A stretch of 64,000 nt of DNA from Cyprinodon diabolis (lineage: Eukaryota; Chordata; Actinopteri; Cyprinodontiformes; Cyprinodontidae), in NCBI GenBank assembly GCA_030533445.1, contig CM060069.1, positions 29,520,837 through 29,584,836 of the forward strand, written 5' to 3'. Under the pieces are notes generated by a model that did no database searches, had not been told where the DNA came from, and saw only the letters and a program-made list of their open reading frames with translations. Of this stretch, positions 49,283 through 61,310 are shown one piece after another. Positions within the stretch are counted from its first letter, which is position 1. Every line of letters starts with the position of its first letter. The translations under genes and the position numbers were made by a program.

Positions 49283-49830
49283 GAGTGGCGTTCAATAAGT
49301 AAATCCCCTGACCCACTTCCAGATGTTTGATCGAGCTGAAATTTTGCATGTGACATTATTTAAATCTCTATAGATTACGTAGCAAAATACAGCTCTGAAT
49401 TATTTGGGGTTTCTGACTTACAGGTGTTTGAACTGAACAAAGTCTGAAATGGAGCCTGTTGAGTGTCGAGCAGTGATCTGGTTTTTCTATTGGAAAGGAC
49501 TCACACCACGGGAGACTTTTAATAAAATTAAAGTAACTAATTGAGATGATGCCCGTTATATGACCTTCCAAAATGTTTTAGAAGGTTATATTATGGGACA
49601 TTATCAATATAAATTACTTTCATACGATCAAAAGTCTCCAGTTGTGTGCGTCCTTTCAAATGCAAAAACTCAGACTTGACTCAGTTTTAACACCAGTAAA
49701 TCAGAAACCACAATTAGTTCAGAGCTGTAATTTGCTATTTAATCTATAAAGGTTTAAAATACTTCACATGCAAAATTTCAGCTCGATCAAACATTTGGAA
49801 GTGGGCCAGTGGAATTGAAGGAAATCCTCA
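49283..49830 (+). mobile_element. Degraded mariner-type transposon with ~60-bp inverted repeats
   Basis: The left end, with CACTTCCAGATGTTTGATCG and AGCTGAAATTTTGCATGTG, recurs inverted on the right as CACATGCAAAATTTCAGCTC and GATCAAACATTTGGAAGTGG. Between them, a frame at 49449 reads MEPVECRAVIWFFYWKGLTP, like the start of a mariner transposase, then breaks. At about 548 bp the element is internally deleted and dead. Confidence 0.7.
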
Positions 49831-52800
49831 ACATATTAAAATTTTTTCACCAGAGATGTGTTTTGAAAAACAGAAATCATCTTAATTGGCCAGGAAGAGG
49901 AATATTTGGTTAATTTAGTAAAATATTAACAGACCAAATTTATTGCAGACATTCAATAGTGGTTTTATTATTTGCTAAACTCCTTCAAATATTAGTTGGT
50001 GTGTAATTCATAGCGGGGCTAATCATCCTGTTTGGGCTCCCTCTGCACTATTTAGCAGGTGCACAGACAGCTGTCTTCACACATTTAAATGTTAAAAGAA
50101 GAGTCTTTTACATTGTACCTGTATACATGCTATCAGCGTAGACGTGTGTCTTGTTTCTTTTTTGAATGATTTAATTATTTTTATCCTACCTTTCGGTTTG
50201 CAGTCAGGGAATGTAGTAGTTAGAGGGATTTACTTAAGCAACAGTTCCTCTGGTCTTTCAACTTATCATTATTATTATTTTTTTGGCTTTGTCATTTTCT
50301 TTAACTCTTTTCAGCACAATACCCTGACATTTTCAGAATAATAGCTTTATGTTTCTTTAGTCACCTAGTTCTAACCCGTGAATCATTCAGGTATAATTTA
50401 AGGGATGAAGCACTATGGTGTCAACACACAATCACACCTCTAACAAGGAAAAAACATTAAATAGTCTCTCTACTTCCACCTTTTTCTTTCAGACAGTTGA
50501 TCCGATGAACATAAACTATATGGCTGATACATTTCTCTTCTTTCCACTGCCTCTGGTCAGGCTGGCTTCACACTACTCAGCCTGTTTGCTAGTGTTTCCA
50601 TGACTATTCTTGTACTTGACTGTTTTCATGCCTGGACAGGAGATTGAATGAAGCAAAATTCTTATTATTTTTATCCTATCCTCTTTCTGGTCCTACACAA
50701 GCACTCTCTGGTGGCCATTTTGTTGATTTCTTGGAAACTCTGAGTTCTATTAAATTTTTTTGCAATTATTAATTAAAGTACTTTTTTTCTTTAAAAAAAT
50801 GTAATCACAAGGGCGTTCAGAATAAACTACATTTCGCCTCCTTTAACATATTCTTGTTTTATGTATAGGCTATAGTAGAATTAATAATGAAAAAAGATAT
50901 AATTGAAAAGAAATGGTGATGTTCTACTGCTGGGCATTGCTGCCTGACACACCTCCACCAGTGCCTTGAACAAATGTGCCTTGTACACCCCTAGGTCATC
51001 AGCTGGGGACCACCAGTTGTGGACGTTTCGCTCCTTTAACCCCAACATCTCTTGGTGGTGGAGTGATGGCAGGGATCTCTGCCTGCCACCCCCTGCTGAT
51101 GCCCTAGGTGTTAAACCCACCCCCTATCTAAAGCCCCAGGGAAGCTAAAGCCCCAAAGGAATTAACACAAGTGTTGTAAATTAGCCAAATTACATGGTAA
51201 CAAACTACAGGATCATTTTAAGTTGAGCACCAAAATGGATAAAAAATGGATTCTAGTTACTCTAAGTGTAATTTGACTGACTGTTAAATAGATTGTTCTG
51301 AGTGTTTTAGGATCGTTTGATCTGCTGGTATTTTTCAACTCTCGGGTTAGCAGATAATAATGGTTTTGAATAAATGTCTACGGAAAAATTCTGAAATTGC
51401 AAAAAAGATGACGATCATGACCAAACGGACTCTACTGTTTTGTTTTTTTTTTACTTTCGAACATGCTATATTCACAACTGAAAACACTTACATTGGATTC
51501 AAACTAAAACATACTGATTCTTTGCATCAAAATACCTTTATTATCAAAACTAAATTTTTTATTTTATTCTATTTTATTCATTCATTCATTAGCAGAAAAC
51601 AACATAATAAAACCTGCGCAGGTGACAACTGAAATCATGAATGAAAGAAACTGCACACACTTGCTTCGCTTAAGACTCATTTTAATTTAACCACCAATTA
51701 TTATTACATTTTTCTCAATTCTAATTGGCTTTATTGAAAAAGTTTAAAATTATACCTTCTAAAATGTCTAAAAATATAATCACAGTGGTTCCTTAAATAA
51801 ATGTATGGATTATAGTTGACTGTTGCTCGATATAAAAAGTAATGTGGCTCATATTTTCAATCATGTTTTTATTACATCACATCAAAGGCTTTTCACATTG
51901 CACTGTTAGACATGTAATCAGTCTTGGGATAAGGATAATATGAAACAACAGTTTAAACCAAAGATTTGAGCTTATTTCTCCAGGTACAAAAGTTTTGATT
52001 TAAAGAAAGAAAATAAAAAGATCCTACAAATGATGTGAGATATCACCAGCTGTCCGTGCACTCACCAGTTAGAAACTTAAAAAAACATTTGAAAAGCACC
52101 ATGAGATCAAATACTTGAACCCTTTTATATAGCTCCAGCTGACTGTTCAGAACAGGGCAAGAGCACAAGCGCACTCCAGTGACCCATTTCCTAAAGGCAG
52201 GGTTCACTCAGAACGAGCAAAGTCCTTGTTTGTCACGTAAAAATTTCTCTTCCTGACCTCTTCCGATAGTCAGGAAGAATTTAACCAGCCTTTTACAAAT
52301 GATTTATAGGTGGCAGTTAGCACATCATGAAAGGGTAAATTAAGTCTGGACTCTGAACATGTGGAGTAAAGCCTATACGGACTTGGTATTTTGACTCTAA
52401 ATAGCTTTTATATTTACACCGCTGTTTATGAAAACATAAAAATCCATTATGAAAACGCTCTTGCCTACTTAAGAAATTTCCTAAGAATTGTTGGAAAAAC
52501 TACCCTTCAATACCTTTTGCAGGGTGTTGAATGGTGGATCTGTATTAAAGCTTTTTTTTAATGTTCCCTAAAGCAATTAGAAACTACCTCTAGACCAACA
52601 TCATATAAATGATGAACACATCAATTCACAGCTAAAATATTACCTAGGCACTATCTGGGGTACAAAGCCTCTGGTGTGTTTAGTTTTCTTTTAGCTCCTT
52701 TCCTTTCTCTTGCACAGAAAGGAAGGGAGGAGAGTCTGTGGGTGAAAGCTACAAAATAGACCACCACTGGCTTAGTCCATTAAATAGGTAATACATTAAA

Positions 52801-53235
52801 ATCTGTGACAATGTACAAAAAACAGAGCGCAAGTGTTGAAATCTTGTGAACTGAAACACATTGATAGATTTGATTCCTATTGGTGAAATTATTCAATTAT
52901 TTCTCCGTCCAAGACATGAATTTTACATTTAAAGAAGTGAAATTAATTTTTCACTTTGATATGTGTTTGCTGGCTTCACAAACCAGCCTTTTGGACCTTC
53001 AAAATGCTCCAAAAAGCAATTAATATTATTACTCCAGGGTATAAAACTAACAAAAAAATGCCTATATCTATAAATTCTTATACATTCTCCACTCTGTTCC
53101 TACTCTTGGTCCCTCTATGTTTCATGGACAAGGTTTCTTGGGTGTACTTTCAAAGTTACCTAATACATCCTTGTTATGGCTTACAATCATTTGTAAGCTT
53201 TAATATAAAAGGGGGAAAAGGTTTATCCTGTTATT
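49831..53235. other. Intergenic DNA and probable slc26a1 3' UTR
   Basis: No further gene is recognised. A GC-richer patch at about 50920-51160 has short frames but no family resemblance. For slc26a1, a minus-strand AATAAA at 51868-51873 is one candidate end, which would make a 3' UTR of about 1.4 kb; this is weak evidence. Confidence 0.35.
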
Positions 53236-56200
53236 TTAAACCACAGAGTCTTCAGCCTTGCTTTCCTCTGCTGCCCTGTTTGCATGAAGAACAGCGGCAT
53301 GAATTGTATAAAACAACAGACTGCTTATGTCTTTGTTATTCTTCCCAAAGCACTCTCCCTTCTGGAGAACATCAATGATTGAGGTGTTGCAACATGCAAA
53401 GAGCACACTTACACCAATCTCTTTATACTCTTTAACTAAGGCTTTAAAAGTGGCCATGCCTGTTGAGTCAATGAAAGGGATTGCTGAGCAGTCTAAGACT
53501 ATTGTGTGAAACTCCAGCTCTTTTTGGACAAGCCCTACAAAGACATTAAAGTTAGGTTTCTCCCCATTTGTCTTAGCTTGCTTTTTGGAGTTATCTCTGT
53601 CCTTTTTCTCAGCCTTTTTTCTCTTAGCCAGTTCCAAGAAAGGTTCAACTCCCACAGCTTTATAGAGGGATTTCAGGAAAGAGTTCTTATTGGCATAGTA
53701 TAGAGGAGCCTGGAAACGGAAGATTTTAACCCGAGATGGCATTGTGAGATTCTTGTACTCCTCAATATCCTCATACAGATCATTGACCTGACCAAGGAGA
53801 GAGACCTGAAACAAAATACAACATAATAGCAGTTACAGTATGCCAATGTAAAAGTGTTAATTTGATTAAGATGTATTTGAGCAGAAACATATTATGGTTC
53901 CAGAATACCAACCCTTTAGAATTGGAACCCAAGAACAATGTTGTAGGGTAAGCTTACTAACCTTTGGGTTCTGGGTTTTATAGATGACGCAGCACATTGA
54001 AAAGATAACGCCAACAAGTAATCCTAGTTCCACACTGATCAGAGCTGTGGCGGACATGGCAACCAGCCAAACAATGGCGTCTATTCGGCTGGCTCGCCAC
54101 TTTGCTGGGACATCCCTGAACTTCCTCAGGGCTCCCCGAAGACTTACAATGATGATGCAGGCAAGGACACATTTCTGAAGTGCTTGAAAGTATGGGGCAA
54201 AGAAGAGGAGCACCAGAAGGACCACAAGGGCACTGATCAGACTTGATACCTGAAAAAGGTGAAATATATCAGATAGAAAAAAAGATACAAAATTATTTTC
54301 TTTTTGCTATGAAAGAAGAGTTGCAATATTACAGTGCAATGTATGACCCTTGCCGGACAATTGCTGAGGAACATTTCAGATTTTTTATCAATTCCAAAGC
54401 AAAACATGATTTTTTTATTTGAAACCAGAGCTGCAAACAACATACATTTGCAATAAATGCTTTGACTGTGGAAATAAAAATATAATGTATCATAATTCCT
54501 GGCACTAATTCTGAGACTGGTTGATTGCTAAACCTCGGCTTCATGAGGAGAAGTGTGGTTTTCCTCATGGCAGTGGAACACTGGACCAGCTCTACAACCT
54601 CTGCATGGTTCTTATGGGAGTTTGCCAAACCTGGACCTGGAGAGGCCAATTAACTCTGTCCCACATGGTGTCCTGTGGGGGGTACTCCAGGACGACGGAT
54701 TCATGAGCCCTTTAGTAAGAGCCATGTGTTAACTGTTCAAGCAGAGCAGGAGTTTAGTCCACATTGCTGGCATGAAGTTGAACCTATTCCCAGTGCATAC
54801 TGGAGTCTGGCAAGGCTGCTCTCAGTCACTGGTCCTGTTTATAACTTTTATGGACTTAATTTCTGTGTTTCCTGGACAGGGCCGCCTTTTACAGCTGCTT
54901 TTTGTATCTCTGCTTCTGTCTCCTTGAACCCCAGTCGGCCTCAGCAGATGGCCGCTCACACTGAGCCTGGTTCTGCTGGAGGTTTCTTCCTGTTAAAAGG
55001 GAGTTTTTCCTCTCCACTGTCGCTACAAGAATGCTTAGTGTGAGGGATTGTATTTGAGTCAATGAGTCAATGCAATCAACTGGTTTTCCTTAGATAGAAA
55101 ACTTTGTATCAATTTGACTGTATGATGTGGTTGAACTGTAAAGTGCCTTGAGATGACGTGTTGTGAATTTGGCGCTATATAAATAAACTGAATTGAATTG
55201 AAAATAAACAAGGGCTGGTGGTTGTCTGGTTTGAGAACCAGCAGATTTTGTATTGCTTCTTCTGTTGGCTTTCTCCTGCCAGGACCTACAGTATGTGCTG
55301 CAGCAGTTTACAGCTGAATGCGGAGGGACCTGAATGAAGCTCCTCTGGGTCTGAGTCCATAGTTCTTGAATGGAAAAAAGTGGCTTGCTCTCTCAAGGTC
55401 AGGGGAGAGTTACTGCAAAAGAAATCTAAAATAAACACTTGTCAGACCACTGCAAACTTCAATGAGTAGATCAGAATTTGTGAGACTTGCGATGCTAGCA
55501 ACAGTTCTGTTTGGAGAGGCAGATCACTTTTTTAAATATATATAGTTTTATGTTATGATAAAACAGAAAATTTACAACAGACTGCTAATAGAGGAGGACA
55601 GCGGGAAAGAGGGGTAAAATACTTTATTTTCCTGGCCAAAACACAAGACTTTACAGCTATGAAAAACTCTTGGTCCGGACATTAGGAACAAATATGTGAA
55701 CTTCCAGGAATTTGTTACTTTCTAATTTCTAGATGCACCACATTCATCTGCTTACATGCAAGTTTGAATAGTATGAAAATTACACCCCTTGATACTGTTT
55801 TAGAAAGAAAGACAGGTTTTATTCAGACATTAACATCTTTGTGAAATGTGTTTATTGACTCTGGAAGTCGTTAAAAGAGGTGAAATGAATCAAGTATCAT
55901 GAACCTAAAGCCACTCTGTGAGAAAGAACTCACTTTGCCAACATCAACCTCAAAGCTGGAATACAGTTTTGAAATAGCAGGGGCTTTAGTTCTAAGATAT
56001 ATGTCTTGTACTCTATTTAAACTAAATTTAAGGTGTTTGGCAATAATGGCTAGTATAGAATCTGTTGGAAAACAAGGTAATATTTAGGGCCAAGAACACC
56101 GTTACAAATGGGAACTAAATGTTTTTTCCCTAAACTTAAAATTTTGATCCAAGCCATATATGTATTAAATAACTGCATTCAGCTGTAGACTGTGTAGTTG

Positions 56201-59200
56201 TATTTAACCGTCTTCCTTGCCTGCTCATTATTGCGATACAAAAACAAAAAAAATTCACATTGACCCTATTTTTCATGTTCTGAAACTCACCTGAGTCTGG
56301 CAGCCAGTCGAATCCTTCACCATTGTTTTTGCCAGAGCAGCACTTGTGGTGAAACAGTGAAAAAACGATGGGACGACGTTACAGAGTCCAATGGCCACCA
56401 TCTCTTGATTGGGACGAACGGTATATCCGTGTTTCTTTGCGAACATCTCAGACAGCGACACGGTGAATGCAAAACTGCAAGAAATCCCATTAAATGTCAA
56501 ATGTATGTTTCTTTTCAAGTACATCAATTAAACTTTTCAGATATTGGCAATAAGGGTTTCAGCAGCTCGACGTTCAATGGAAAAAAGGTTTTGGGCTAAA
56601 AGTGGCTGTTGGTAGGTGAACTCAGGCAAATCCTGGATTCACATTTATTTAAACCTCTTTGGAGAAATTCAATGGTGAAAGCTATGCCTGGCAACACTGT
56701 ATATTGGAGACATTATCAATTAAAAGATATGACTTCAAACTGGTGTTGCCTCACTCTCTCCAATGCCCTGATATTTCTAACACAATAAACAATAATTCTA
56801 CGTTTTAGCACTCCTTCAATATGAAATTTAGGTTATATGGCTGGATTTGTGTTTGCAAAAATTTCCACTTAAATCACTAAGTATAGTATGTTTTCTCTCA
56901 GACAGGGTAAGGACGCAACTAGAATCTAATTTTATTACAGAAACATGCTTTTAGGATGGTTAAACATTACCTAATAATTGCCAAAGGAATGGCATCCAGC
57001 GCCAATCGTGGCATAATACTGAATGCGGGTAGCTGAGGTGGAATAAATCCTGTGGGAATATGACCAGAAACACTGGAGTGGTAACGGGTGTTAAACTCCC
57101 CAAAGTGGCTGGCAAGTGTAGCTCCTGCTACAACCACGAGCTCTGTAGGTAAGGGGATCTTTAGACGGTCCTTGTATCGCTCCTGAATCTCCTTCCCAGC
57201 CACTATAACAAAATACATCAAATTATACATTTCTAAAAAAACATTTAATAGACTTAAACTTATATATTAAGAAGCAAATACAGGCAAATAACCTAAAATT
57301 GAGATGCATATGGCACTTGTGATGAGGTCACACAGGTTGGTGTTGTGAATGTTGGCAAAGATGTTGAACCAGGTAACGACTACTGTCCCATAGCCCTGAT
57401 GACGAGGAATCTTTAGACCCAACAAGTATTTAGCCTGAACTGTCAGGATGGTGAAAGAAGCTCCAGTGGCAAATCCATCAAGCATGGGGGCCGACAGGTA
57501 GACCGAGACAAATCCGAGCCGAAACACAGCCATCAAAATCTGTTTGGGGGAGAAAGAGGGTAGAGAAAAGGCAATAAGAGTAGATATTCTGATTAATCTG
57601 AATAATCGTTAAAGCTTGAGACAGAGAAATGAAAGATCTACAGATTTTGCAAAGTATATATTTGGAAAAAGTAAGATAAAGCACCCAACAATCTGTTGAG
57701 ATGTAGAGGAGCAATTTAGCATGTTTACCTGTAATAGGCTATTGGCTGCACTGCTAACATAGTCATAAATGTAAATCATTATAAAAGAATAAGGCAACTA
57801 AACCAAGCTTACACTTTCACATTTATTGTTATAACATCTTCTCTCCTTTGTCCAGAAGCTACAAATTAGTTTTCAGTTTTCTGCCTTTAGCCTTCCTACA
57901 GAATGATACTTCCAGCCAATAGCCATCACCATCTTTTAGAAAAATTGTTTTTGTAATGTAACTTCCAATTTCGCTTTTTGGAATAAAAAAATAATTCAAA
58001 TTTGAATTAAATTACAAGTGTACTTCAAATATAATGAATTATCTTTCAAATCATTTTTATGGCACTATTTTAAAACTGGTAAACATAAATTGTTTTTGCT
58101 TAAAAAAGAAAACATATTTCTGTTATGTATGTATATATATATATATATATATACATATTTGTTTTGTTGGTGTATGTTAAAAGTGTAGTAGATTCAAACT
58201 GTCGGATTTTCACTGAAATGTTTCATACTGTGAAATTCTCATAAATGGCATGTGTTTGATATCAAAGTTATTCATAAAAAAGGGGTTTGCAGTAAAACTA
58301 ACTCAATGTGATACCTCAGGTTTTGACAAGATACAATTCAATTCACTTCAGTGTATTTCTATAGCACCACTCTTTACAGTTCACCAGATCATACAGTCAA
58401 ATTGATTAAAAGTTTTCTATTTAAGGAAAACCAGTTAATTGCAGCGACTCATTGACTTGAATGCAATCCCTCACACTAAGCATGCTTGTAGCGACAGTGG
58501 AGAGGAAAAACTCCCTTTTAAACACATTCATTTCACTGTGTTTCTGTTTTACATTTATTTGTTTTCATTTTGATGTATATATAGAGTATCTGTAGAAAAA
58601 AAAAGAAATTTGTATACAGGCTGGATTATGTATTTAAAGATAATTTACCTGATAGACACCAGCCAGGAATGTAACACTAGCAGCAATGCTGATGGAGTAG
58701 TCATCCTTCCCTAACTGCATACCCATCAGCTCCACGGTGAGCTCACGTTTAAATGTTTGGTTGGTGTCATTAAAGGCTTCGTGAGGAGATGGGGTGGAGT
58801 CCTCACTCATATCAAATCCAGCCAGGAAAACTTCTCTAACCACCGTCTAGATGGACAGCATTAACAGCAAGTAGTCATTATGTGTTAAAGGTTAGACAAA
58901 CCAGACAGTAGTATCATATTTCACACACACAAAAAAACAACTTAATAATAGTCTGAATAAACAGCTCTGCATATTGGAAACATTGGAAATGTAGAGACGG
59001 AATATAAGCATTTTTTCTATTATCAACACCGGCCATGCTTTAAGATGACAAAAATGCATGCATTTCCCCATTTGCTTTCTGTTGTTAATATTTTTGTTTT
59101 ATTTGTTAAAGAATATATATTTTTTAAATTGATTGTCGTTCTTATGTTTTAAATAGAGAGCTTCAAAATCGGACCAAAAAAAATCTGAAGCACATAGAAT

Positions 59201-59748
59201 AATCAGCATCGACCTTAAAATACTGTATTGATAGATCTCGATTCTTTACAGGCTGCTATTCAGATTTTAATAGATAGATTTTTTTTCTAAATAAATTACT
59301 GTGCATTATGCACTTATAAGCAACACCAAATGATTATTACCTGTCCAACCATGAGGCTCATGAGGCTGAAGATCCCAACTGAGACGTGTCTAGATGTCCC
59401 CATGAGAAAGTAGATAATATTGGCATAAAATGATGTGTACAGACCATATAAGGGTGGAACTCCTGCTAACAGGCAGTAAGCAATGGCCTGCGGTACCAAA
59501 ATGATACCAACAATCATACCAGACATCAAATCACCCCAGATGTATTCTTTGAGCTTGTATTTTGGCAGCCAGCGCACCACAGGGAAGAACCCTGTCAGAG
59601 TGGATCGGACCTTTGGTCCGGAGCAGGTCAAACCCTTTTTCAGCTTTGATTTAATAACTGAGACAGCTGGCTGTGGCTTGCGAACACGCCGCTCCAAGAG
59701 AAGCGGTTGAGCCAGTGGTGTGTCTGTGTCTGGAGAGACATCCTCCAT
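53236..59748 (-). CDS. slc26a1: SLC26 family sulfate/anion exchanger, closest to SLC26A1 (Sat-1), complete
   Basis: Plasma-membrane anion exchanger; SLC26A1 moves sulfate, oxalate and bicarbonate in epithelia. Seven coding exons in transcript order: 59341-59748, 58649-58846, 57293-57539, 56971-57202, 56291-56474, 53962-54249 and 53236-53805. They total 2127 nt, 708 aa, with continuous phase (human SLC26A1 is 701). Residues 74-136 carry the SLC26 signature ([20 protein letters not shown], then YGLYTSF...[11 protein letters not shown]). The loop at 150-170 has two N-glycosylation sequons (N162-D-T, N165-Q-T). [18 protein letters not shown] and [14 protein letters not shown] lie in the membrane core. 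A STAS domain fills about 520-690, split by a Lys-rich insert and including [20 protein letters not shown]26A1 is preferred over SLC26A2 from [28 protein letters not shown] and KIPRHQG. An upstream non-coding exon is likely. Confidence 0.82.
54540..54885 (+). pseudogene. LINE reverse-transcriptase fragment (decayed)
   Basis: In one plus-strand frame the text reads [15 protein letters not shown], then LVRAMC, a stop, [20 protein letters not shown] and then [11 protein letters not shown]. This is the region between the RT palm motifs of a fish LINE (compare the usual RQGCPLSPVLF motif, here [11 protein letters not shown]). It contains a stop and lacks the catalytic block, so it is a dead fragment. 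It lies in slc26a1 intron 5. Confidence 0.65.
54900..55205 (+). repeat. Dispersed repeat, copy 3 (longest)
   Basis: Runs from CCTCAGCAGATGGCCGCTCA through GGGAGTTTTTCCTCTCCACT and GTGCCTTGAGATGACGTG to a tail TATAAATAAACTGAATTGAA. It is the plus-oriented counterpart of the copies at 5555 and 58335. It directly follows the RT fragment, so the two may derive from one composite insertion. Confidence 0.7.
58335..58525 (-). repeat. Dispersed repeat, copy 4 (minus orientation)
   Basis: CAATTCAATTCACTTCAGTG ... GTAGCGACAGTGGAGAGGAA ... ACTCCCTTTTAAACA is the reverse complement of parts of copy 3, in slc26a1 intron 2. Confidence 0.65.
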
Positions 59749-59944
59749 GGTCCTGACGAAGAGGAGGAGGAGGCAGTGCGGGGAGAGGAAGGAGAAAGTC
59801 CAGAGGCTGTCAGCTGTGCTTCTAGAGCAAAAAATAAAGAATTCACACAGAAACACAGGATTAATGATAGATTCCTACCATAGTATATCTGTTTACAATA
59901 TCTTTACACTCAGTCTTAAGTGCATTTTATCCTATAAAACCATA

Positions 59945-60200
59945 CATGCATTGGCCACTTTGATAGGTACACCTGTTCTGTTGCTTGTTACTGCACATTG
60001 GCTAATAAAATAGAAGCAACTACGGTGATTTAGGCATTTGAAAGAACTGTAGCCAATCTGAGTTAAAATGCAAGATCAGAATGAAAAAGGGAGTTTAGTT
60101 GACTTTGAAACCTGATCGTTAGGAGGCTGATGTAGGCAAATGGGCTGGTGTGACTGTGTGAGAAATTGCTGATCTGCTGGTAGTTTATTGCAAAAGCTTC
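59945..60200 (+). mobile_element. Tc1-like transposon end relic
   Basis: GCATTGGCCACTTTGATAGG then TACACCTGTTCTGTTGCTTG, followed by GTTGACTTTGAAACCTGATC and TGAGAAATTGCTGATCTGCT, follows the start of a well-known vertebrate Tc1 family (TGGCCACTTTATTAGGTACA...). The frame is broken and the 3' part is missing. Confidence 0.6.
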
Positions 60201-60874
60201 TGTTAGATTTACAATTGGATCCCAGGCAGTAGCACTAGTGTGGACCAAATATCCAAAGCACAAAGATAAAACAGCAAGCTGGTATAAGATGACAAAAATG
60301 CACAAACACATTACATCCGTCCAAGAGACAGTGGTGGAAATAGCAGTTCAGTTTAAGCATAAATAATGAAGAGGTGAGGACACAGTACAGTTAAGTCTAG
60401 GATTTTCCAGACACCTGGAACATTTTAAGTTCAGGTTACTCTTATTTAAAAAAATGTTTCTCTTTAATCTGAAATGAAACACATGTTCCCCAGAAGATAA
60501 AACAATGCACAAGAGACCTTGAAGCAGATAAAGAATATCTTCCAATTTTAATTTCATTTATACATGTGGTATTTTAACGATCATTAAAAGGCCTTTGCTT
60601 TCTGTATCTATATTAAGCATGATATATATAGTTGGTATTTTTACCCTGGTCTCTGACCCTGAATCCAACCCCCCCACCCCACCCCTTATTGTATTTGTCA
60701 GGACCCTGGCTGGGCCAATGCAAAAGGTTAATATTTTGTTCTGCTATTGATTTCCTCACCATTTTGAGTTGTTATCACATTAATATGTTCACTAGTGGTG
60801 AACATGGAAGTCTTTCTCTGCAGACTGACCAATTCTGATGGATCACTGCAGAGTACTGGCTGAAAATCCTTGAA

Positions 60875-61310
60875 ATTATTAGGTTCCCAACACCATGCAT
60901 GACAGTTGGGATGACTGTTCTTAGAGTTAAAGGCCTCTTTCTTTTTTCATAAAATTAAAGATAAAGCATTGTGGTCAAAATATTGAATGTTGTCTTCTTT
61001 GCACAGATAAGCGTTTGCAAAGGCCATGCAGGTGTGCCTCATCTAGAAGAGGTGTCCTCTATGCTCTGCAGCTGTAGAACCCAGGAGTGTGCAGCAATCT
61101 TTGGATTGCTGCCTTAAGACGCTACCACCACTAATGCCCAGTTCACTACAGCATGGCTGTGTTTGTGATCTTTGGATCATGCGTCACCTCTTTCACTATT
61201 CTCTTGACCAGCACAGGTGTCACTTTTGTCTTCTGAATGACCCCTCAGAGATTTTCCACTTCACTGAACATCTTGTTTTTTAGCTTTTTAGAATACTTTG
61301 CACTGCAACC
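60875..61310 (-). mobile_element. Tc1-like transposase relic, reverse orientation
   Basis: Read on the minus strand, PVLVKRIVKEVTHDPKI and neighbouring pieces resemble the N-terminal DNA-binding half of a Tc1 transposase. On the plus strand, GTTTGCAAAGGCCATGCAGG, TGCCTTAAGACGCTACCACC and CTAATGCCCAGTTCACTAC are the usual reverse-complement landmarks. Frameshifts and stops show it is dead. Confidence 0.55.

Noticed and set aside
50881..51148. Overlapping frames in a GC-richer patch
   Set aside because: No recognisable domain, no splice-linked continuation and no start context; possibly a repeat, but not supportable as a gene.
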